From: JBCDBH01 sp039184055
GTDB taxonomy: Bacteria > Acidobacteriota > Thermoanaerobaculia > Multivoradales > J023
Assembly: GCA_039184055.1 (NCBI GenBank)
Contig: JBCDBH010000086.1
Span: 1 to 18,154, forward strand
DNA length: 18,154 nucleotides
Direction: 5' to 3'
Part shown: in pieces, positions 14,287 through 18,154 of the stretch
Position numbering within the stretch: the first letter of the stretch is position 1
Layout: each line of letters starts with the position of its first letter
Position numbers and translations under genes: made by a program
Notes under the pieces: model-generated
What the model was told of the DNA's origin: nothing
What the model saw: the letters and a program-made list of their open reading frames with translations, nothing else
Databases searched by the model: none

Positions 14287-14299
14287 CACGTACGAGAGA

Positions 14300-15286
14300 T
14301 CACATCGAGAGACCGACGTCTGCGAGGGTCTGCTTGGCGACCTCGCAGGGCACCGGCAGGTAGCCGTCCTTGACAACGACCTCTTGACCTTCCTTCGAGA
14401 AGATCAGCTTGACGAACTCGGCGCGTAGCGGATCGAAAGCCTCACCCGGCTTCTTGTTCACGTAGACCAGGAGGAAGCGAGCCAGAGCGTAGTCACCGGC
14501 GTTCTCGGCGGTCGGTTTGACGTACGACTCACCGGCGGCCTTGGCGAGCGGTACGGTCTCGACGTCGGCGGTCTTGTAGCCGATGCCGCTGTAGCCGATG
14601 CCACCCTTGTCGCTGGCGATGCCCTGGACAACGGCGGACGAACCCGGCTGCTCCTTGACGGAGTTGCGGTAGTCACCCTTGTAGAGAGCGTGCTTCTTGA
14701 AGAAACCATAGGTGCCCGAAGCCGAGTTACGGCCGTAGGAGCTGATCGGCACATTGGCCCAGTCGCCCGAAAGACCGGCCTCGCCCCAGGTGTTGATCTC
14801 CGACTCGAAGCCACCTTTGCGGGTCGAGGAGAAGATGGCGTCGACCTGCGGCAGGGTCAGGCCCTTCTCGGCGATCGGGTTGTCCTTGTTGACGAAGACG
14901 GCGACCATGTCGATCGAGGTCTTGACGGCAACCGGCTTGTAGCCGAAGTTCTTCTCGAACGCGTCGATTTCCTTGTCCTTCATCGGGCGGCTCATCGGAC
15001 CGAAATTCGAAGCACCTTCGATGAGAGCCGGCGGAGCGGTCGAAGAGCCTTTGCCCTCGATCTCAACCTGGACGTTCGGGTAGTAGCTCTGGAACTTCTC
15101 GGCCCAGAGAGTCATCAGGTTGTTGAGGGTGTCGGAACCCACACTCTTGACGGTACCGGACACACCTTGCGCCGGTTGATAAGCCTCAAAGCAACCCGGA
15201 ACCGAGACTTCCTGAGCAACGACGGGACCCGTGAAGACCACGGCCAGAGCGAGCGCGCTCAGGCAGGCAGTGGCTTTCTTGCTCAT
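14300..15286 (-). CDS. pstS: Periplasmic phosphate-binding protein PstS
   Basis: High-affinity phosphate receptor that delivers phosphate to the PstCAB importer in the periplasm. It has 328 residues, with a signal peptide (1-24, cleavage after PVVA). Phosphate-contacting segments of the family are present: GSDT (50-53), GSSTAPPAL (80-88), MSRPM (98-102) and GRNSASGTYGFF (185-196). The protein ends in a conserved-looking P-x-x-x-x-F-V-K-L-I-F-S-K-E-G-Q region. Start ATG 15286 follows ggaggaag at a spacing of about 5, a near-ideal Shine-Dalgarno. The upstream ATG at 15301 would put the signal peptide behind extra charged residues. It is the first gene of the operon, preceded by a candidate Pho box and followed by an attenuator. 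It belongs to the PstS type without a lipobox. Confidence 0.96.
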   Translation of the reverse strand: MSKKATACLSALALAVVFTGPVVAQEVSVPGCFEAYQPAQGVSGTVKSVGSDTLNNLMTLWAEKFQSYYPNVQVEIEGKGSSTAPPALIEGASNFGPMSRPMKDKEIDAFEKNFGYKPVAVKTSIDMVAVFVNKDNPIAEKGLTLPQVDAIFSSTRKGGFESEINTWGEAGLSGDWANVPISSYGRNSASGTYGFFKKHALYKGDYRNSVKEQPGSSAVVQGIASDKGGIGYSGIGYKTADVETVPLAKAAGESYVKPTAENAGDYALARFLLVYVNKKPGEAFDPLRAEFVKLIFSKEGQEVVVKDGYLPVPCEVAKQTLADVGLSM

Positions 15287-15342
15287 ACGTTCTTCCTCCA
15301 TGTTTGCGATGGGAAACGCTCCTCGAATCAGGAACTGCATGC

Positions 15343-15374
15343 AAAGTAGCGAGGATCTGTTAGGGCGTCGTTAA
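15343..15374 (-). promoter_or_regulatory. candidate Pho-box promoter of pstS
   Basis: On the minus strand, ttaacg (15374-15369) and ctaaca (15363-15358) are direct repeats with an 11-bp period. This is the spacing at which PhoB/PhoP dimers bind; the half-sites resemble the ttaaca type. Eight bases after the second half-site (ctaacag) comes tactttg, whose tacttt (15348-15343) is a weak -10 box at about the right distance for a PhoB-type activator replacing the -35. The position, about 57 bp upstream of the pstS start, fits. It is not proven. Confidence 0.4.
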
Positions 15375-15603
15375 GAACGTTCGAAGATCCCGCCGATCCG
15401 TTCCGGCGCATTCTTTACACAAACGCTGCAGGCAAACACACTTGCGCCAGCCGTCTCGATTTCGAGCGGAGTCGCTGTGAAGGCTCTCTAGGAGTCAGAT
15501 TTGGGTGCTGAAAAGCACAGTGGTTTGATCGGCAGCATACACGATGTAGTACCCGAGGACCAGGAGTAGCGGACGAGTTCGTATGCGAATCACGTGGGCA
15601 TTC

Positions 15604-15621
15604 CGTCCTCGCGAGAGGACG
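15604..15621 (+). other. hairpin with GNRA tetraloop upstream of the VWFA gene
   Basis: cgtcctc (15604-15610) and gaggacg (15615-15621) pair perfectly around gcga, a GNRA tetraloop on the plus strand. It lies 71 bp before the chosen start of the VWFA-related gene and lacks a T-run. A structural leader element is plausible, but chance cannot be excluded. Confidence 0.45.
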
Positions 15622-15692
15622 TCCCACCCTCTGCGCGCCCTGGGAACGTGAACCTGGTGCTTGGCACTGATCGTGCTCTAGCCAATCGCGCC

Positions 15693-16907
15693 ATGTCTAC
15701 GACAACTCGATCCAGTTCAACTCGGCTCACTCTCTTCCCGCTGCTCCTCGCGGGTTGCACGGCTCTCGCTCTCGTCGTCTCGACACCTGTGCTCGGTCAA
15801 GGCTCCACACCGCTCGACAATGACGCCCTCATCGAGAGCACGACCACGATCGACGAGACCTTCTCCGGCGAAGCGTCCGTGACCCTGATCGAGATCCCCG
15901 TGCGAGTCGTCACCAGAAAAGGGTCGGTGGCGGGTTTGACCGCCGAAGACTTCGCGATTTACGACCGTGGTGAACGAAAAGAGATCGCCTTCTTTCGCGA
16001 GCTCGACGCTGGCGAACCCTTGGCCGACATTCGGACCTCGATCGAGAACCCCGAGATTCGCGAGCCCGAGAGCCCATCGCGGGATGCCGACGCTTCCCGC
16101 ACCTTCATCCTGCTCTTCGACTTCGTCTACTCATCCAATCGCCAAGTGCTCCAATCCCTCTTGACCAGCCGTTCACTGGTGGCGGCGATGCATCCGGGCG
16201 ACCATGCCGCGGTGGTGTTTCACACCGCCCTACGCGGTCTCAAGGTGATCACCGACTTCACCGACGACAAAACCGTGCTCGACCACGCCCTCTTCGTCGT
16301 CGCCACCCTGGTCATGCGTGAGCCCGAGCTCACCAAAGAATTCGGCGCCCCTCTGCTCGCCCACTTCGACCATGGCCAGAGCATCTCGGCCGACATTCCC
16401 TTTGCCGAGCTCGAAGAAATCGTCGCCGAAGCGGGCATCCACATCCGCAACGACCGCGACTGGCCCCACGGCAGCCTGTCACGCAAACTCACCAAAAACA
16501 TCGCCAGGCTCTGTCGCTGGTCGCCCCCCACGAGTGGTCAAAACCACCTGCTCTACTTTGCGCGTGATTACCCCATCGACTCCCTCAACCTCGCCGAACG
16601 GCTCTTCGAAGCCTGTCGCGACGGCAATTGGTCGATCTACGGCATGCCCGTCGTCGGTGGCCAGTGGACCGACGGCTTCTTCCTGCTGGCACATGAAACC
16701 GGTGGTGAAGCCTACGAAAACTTCCGACTCGCCGATGCCGTCGAACGCATGCTCGACCGCACCCGCATCACCTACCTGATCGCCTTCTACGCCGAAGACA
16801 TCAAAAACGACCGAAGACTGCACAGAGTCGATGTCGAGCTGACCAAGAAGATCCGGCGAGCCCGAGTTCTCCATCGACCCGGGTACTACTCACCCATGTC
16901 GAAGTAG
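15693..16907 (+). CDS. VWFA-related domain protein, secreted, degenerate MIDAS
   Basis: A 404-residue exported protein of the VWFA-related type frequent in Acidobacteriota. The N-terminus is a hydrophobic export signal (about 12-34). LLAGC ending at C22 would be a perfect lipobox, but a signal-peptidase-I site after VLGQ is also possible. The family's leading beta domain is clear at 63-104 (VTLIEIPVRVVTRKGSVAGL then TAEDFAIYDRGERKEIAFF). The von Willebrand A fold starts at about 136. The expected DxSxS metal site reads D143-F-V-Y-S147, so the middle serine is Val and metal binding is doubtful. The C-terminal part (about 300-400) completes the fold with RITYLIAFYAED and RPGYYSP. ATG 15693 is chosen from the signal position; its ribosome site is weak. 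Convergent with the Rpn gene, 11 bp apart. Function unknown, perhaps adhesion or envelope assembly. Confidence 0.8.
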   Translation: MSTTTRSSSTRLTLFPLLLAGCTALALVVSTPVLGQGSTPLDNDALIESTTTIDETFSGEASVTLIEIPVRVVTRKGSVAGLTAEDFAIYDRGERKEIAFFRELDAGEPLADIRTSIENPEIREPESPSRDADASRTFILLFDFVYSSNRQVLQSLLTSRSLVAAMHPGDHAAVVFHTALRGLKVITDFTDDKTVLDHALFVVATLVMREPELTKEFGAPLLAHFDHGQSISADIPFAELEEIVAEAGIHIRNDRDWPHGSLSRKLTKNIARLCRWSPPTSGQNHLLYFARDYPIDSLNLAERLFEACRDGNWSIYGMPVVGGQWTDGFFLLAHETGGEAYENFRLADAVERMLDRTRITYLIAFYAEDIKNDRRLHRVDVELTKKIRRARVLHRPGYYSPMSK

Positions 16908-16918
16908 GGGAAGCTGAG

Positions 16919-17827
16919 CTACAAACCGAGATCGGCGAGCGAGCGGGCGTCGAGGAGAGCGTCGGTGAGGCGGTCGAGCTCGGTGGGGTCGGTCGTCGCG
17001 ATGCGCTCTCGACTGACGTTTGGCAGCTCGCCGAATCGTCTTTCGAGCAAACGGACCAGCATCTCGCGTTTACCCGAGGCTTGTCCCTGAACATGTCCTT
17101 CGCGCCGACCTTCTTCTAGGATTTCCTCGAACCAGCGAGTCTGCATGGTACCTACCTCCCGAACATCTTTCCGTAGTCTTTCATACTCATCCTGCTCGGC
17201 ATCCTCGAGCTGGAGATAAGTCTCGACACACTCGATCAGCAAGAAGCCTTGTCGCGGAGTCAACGACTCCCACCGAGCCATCCGAGTCAGACATGCGAGC
17301 TTGTGTTCGGCCCGACTCATCCCTGGTGGCGTTTGCATGAGCGCCGCCAGGGCCCACGCAAGCGGGATGTCGAGCGCGAGCCAGCGATCGGCACGACCCT
17401 TTTCGAGACCGATGGACCGGTACGCGACCTGACCGCTGGTGTAACCGAGCAGAGTCCGCCGATAGATCTGATCGGTGATCCCTACCGGCCCCCCGAACAC
17501 GAAGAGCACGGTGCTCAGCACCGGCAGGTCGTAGCGAAGCTCGAGCAGCTGATTGTAGGTGGCGATACGTGCCGCCATGTTCCGGCTATATCGACGTTCG
17601 ATCTCGATGTGCTGGATCCCGACGTCGTCCTCGTTTCGGCGCAGTTCCCCGACCAAATCGGGGCGACGTGGCCGCCCCTTGCCCCGTCGATGGTCGAGGT
17701 AGTCCTCGGTGCGCCGAAGCGCGCCGACCGTGAGTCGAGCCGCGAGCTCGGGATGCGTGAGACGGAAGAAATCTCCAGGAAAGGTCTCGAGAAGGTCTTT
17801 GAAGAGCTGATCGTGGCCGTTGGACAT
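16919..17827 (-). CDS. Rpn-family PD-(D/E)XK nuclease / putative transposase with DUF4351
   Basis: A 303-residue member of the recombination-promoting nuclease (Rpn) group, related to the nucleases annotated as PD-(D/E)XK transposases. Such proteins are DNA endonucleases; some promote RecA-independent recombination, and some may act in phage defence or toxin-antitoxin roles. It opens with HDQLFKDLLETFPGDF, the typical N-terminus. The nuclease core has D57 in RPDLV and E75/E77 in IQHIEIERR, then a helix with YNQLLELRYDLPV and a hydrophobic strand. A charged linker (about 220-260) leads to a C-terminal DUF4351-like segment (MLVRLLERRFGELPN, then LDRLTDALLDARSLADL). ATG 17827 has gggag 6-10 bases upstream; an ATG at 17839 is possible. 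No inverted repeats or target duplications were seen around it, so it is not part of a recognisable insertion sequence. Confidence 0.82.
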   Translation of the reverse strand: MSNGHDQLFKDLLETFPGDFFRLTHPELAARLTVGALRRTEDYLDHRRGKGRPRRPDLVGELRRNEDDVGIQHIEIERRYSRNMAARIATYNQLLELRYDLPVLSTVLFVFGGPVGITDQIYRRTLLGYTSGQVAYRSIGLEKGRADRWLALDIPLAWALAALMQTPPGMSRAEHKLACLTRMARWESLTPRQGFLLIECVETYLQLEDAEQDEYERLRKDVREVGTMQTRWFEEILEEGRREGHVQGQASGKREMLVRLLERRFGELPNVSRERIATTDPTELDRLTDALLDARSLADLGL

Positions 17828-18039
17828 ACGTGCTCCCACATTGGGTTTCCATGTGAGTGAACGTCCACGAGCGATGGAATCGGACAGTCGAAACCAAAAA
17901 AGATGTCAGGCAACACAACGCGGGTGTGAACGAGTCGGCACCAGAACGCGATTAAACGATCAAACCAAGACCACAGCCAGCTCAAATCGAGGCGCCATGT
18001 CGACCTCTGCTCTTTTTACAAAAAACAATACTTCATCTG
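17828..18039. other. gene-free region upstream of the Rpn nuclease gene
   Basis: No gene, RNA gene or clear terminator is visible. The stretch is less GC-rich than the coding regions. The likely minus-strand promoter of the Rpn gene should lie here, but no convincing -35/-10 pair was found. A run of A and T at 18011-18027 (tctttttacaaaaaac) may be a further degenerate copy of the repeat that follows. Confidence 0.4.
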
Positions 18040-18154
18040 AAGCGCTCGGAATGGTCTTTTCATGTTGCAAACACGTTCCAGAGCAGCCCGGAACGCCTCT
18101 TACAAGTTGTAAAACCCTGCCAAAGCGCCTTGGAACGATCTTTCCGGATCGCGA
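18040..18154. repeat. degenerate tandem repeat, period about 41-42 bp, running off the window
   Basis: Three units start at 18040 (aagcgctcggaatggtcttt), 18082 (agcagcccggaacgcctctt) and 18123 (aagcgccttggaacgatctt). By hand alignment units 1 and 2 agree at 25 of 41 positions, and unit 3 agrees with the first 22 bases of unit 1 at 17 positions. Each has cggaaYg or tggaacg followed by a t-rich part. Unit 2 holds the palindrome tacaagttgta (18101-18111). Junctions form small dyads (cgttcc 18074-18079 with ggaacg 18090-18095). This is not CRISPR-like, since the repeats are too divergent and lack spacers. The array continues beyond the window. Confidence 0.55.

Larger units (their letters stand above)
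14102..14299. other. 198-bp pstS-pstC spacer
   Basis: This gene-free spacer lies inside the phosphate operon. Reading on the minus strand, it holds an intrinsic terminator close to the pstS stop, then a long inverted repeat, then the pstC ribosome site. The pair of structures implies that pstS mRNA is made in excess over the membrane subunits. This is the usual need for binding-protein-dependent importers. Confidence 0.6.
15287..15692. other. divergent intergenic region between pstS and the VWFA gene
   Basis: This 406-bp region carries no convincing gene. Beside the pstS Shine-Dalgarno and candidate Pho box, it contains ctcga-tt-tcgag (15455-15466), a GNRA-capped hairpin (15604-15621) and a lone tttaca (15414-15419) without a good partner -10 box. 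No clear promoter for the rightward gene could be recognised. An in-frame extension from 15594 has no signal-peptide character. Confidence 0.5.

Noticed and set aside
16919..17827. Complete insertion sequence around the Rpn nuclease gene
   Set aside because: No terminal inverted repeats or target-site duplications were found flanking it. Family members are usually not in classic IS elements.
18040..18154. CRISPR array
   Set aside because: The repeats are only about 60 to 77 percent alike, have no constant spacer/repeat boundary, and no cas genes are nearby.

Overview
The window is GC-rich chromosomal DNA from a Gram-negative (diderm) bacterium. It has periplasmic lipoprotein and signal-peptide proteins, a TRAP transporter, a cell-wall amidase and a complete phosphate (Pst) operon. 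The VWFA-related secreted protein, the Rpn/DUF4351 nuclease, the DUF3333-like long Pst permeases and the base composition together suggest an Acidobacteriota-type organism, perhaps Thermoanaerobaculia-like. This is a tentative inference from gene content and was not tested by phylogeny. There is no rRNA, tRNA, CRISPR array or recognisable insertion sequence.

Left part (1-5734). On the minus strand are the 5' end of a TRAP large permease (dctM, cut by the window edge) and its small permease (dctQ), overlapping by 4 bp. Divergent from them, on the plus strand, run a DUF4126 membrane protein, an N-acetylmuramoyl-L-alanine amidase with one membrane anchor, a MamK-like bacterial actin, a fused chorismate mutase/prephenate dehydrogenase (tyrA) and an orphan molybdate-binding lipoprotein (modA). 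The last four are very tightly packed (gaps of 5 bp, 4-bp overlap, 5 bp) and probably form one transcription unit. It begins just after a perfect 10-bp hairpin whose 3' arm is the Shine-Dalgarno region of the amidase gene.

Middle (5735-7434). An AT-rich island holds a good sigma70-type promoter, an operator-like palindrome and a 5'-UTR hairpin in front of a secreted zinc metalloprotease of the reprolysin (M12B-like) type. That gene carries a signal peptide, pro-domain, candidate cysteine switch and HExxHxxxxxH site. A bidirectional intrinsic terminator separates it from the convergent phosphate operon.

Right-centre (7441-15374, minus strand). The order of transcription is pstS, an intrinsic terminator/attenuator, a long hairpin, pstC, pstA, pstB, phoU, terminator. 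A candidate Pho-box promoter precedes pstS. PstS binds phosphate in the periplasm, PstC and PstA form the channel, PstB hydrolyses ATP, and PhoU relays transport status and restrains the system. Both permeases are very long: PstC carries a roughly 500-residue periplasmic insert and PstA a roughly 330-residue insert ending in a probable coiled coil. No phoB/phoR is in the window.

Right end (15604-18154). A GNRA-capped hairpin lies upstream of a VWFA-related secreted protein with a degenerate metal-binding motif. Convergent with it is an Rpn-family PD-(D/E)XK nuclease. The window ends inside a degenerate tandem repeat of about 41-42 bp.

The best candidates for something new are the MamK-like actin embedded in a cell-wall/aromatic-synthesis operon, the SD-masking hairpin ahead of it, the double extracytoplasmic enlargement of the Pst permeases, and the attenuator-plus-hairpin between pstS and pstC.
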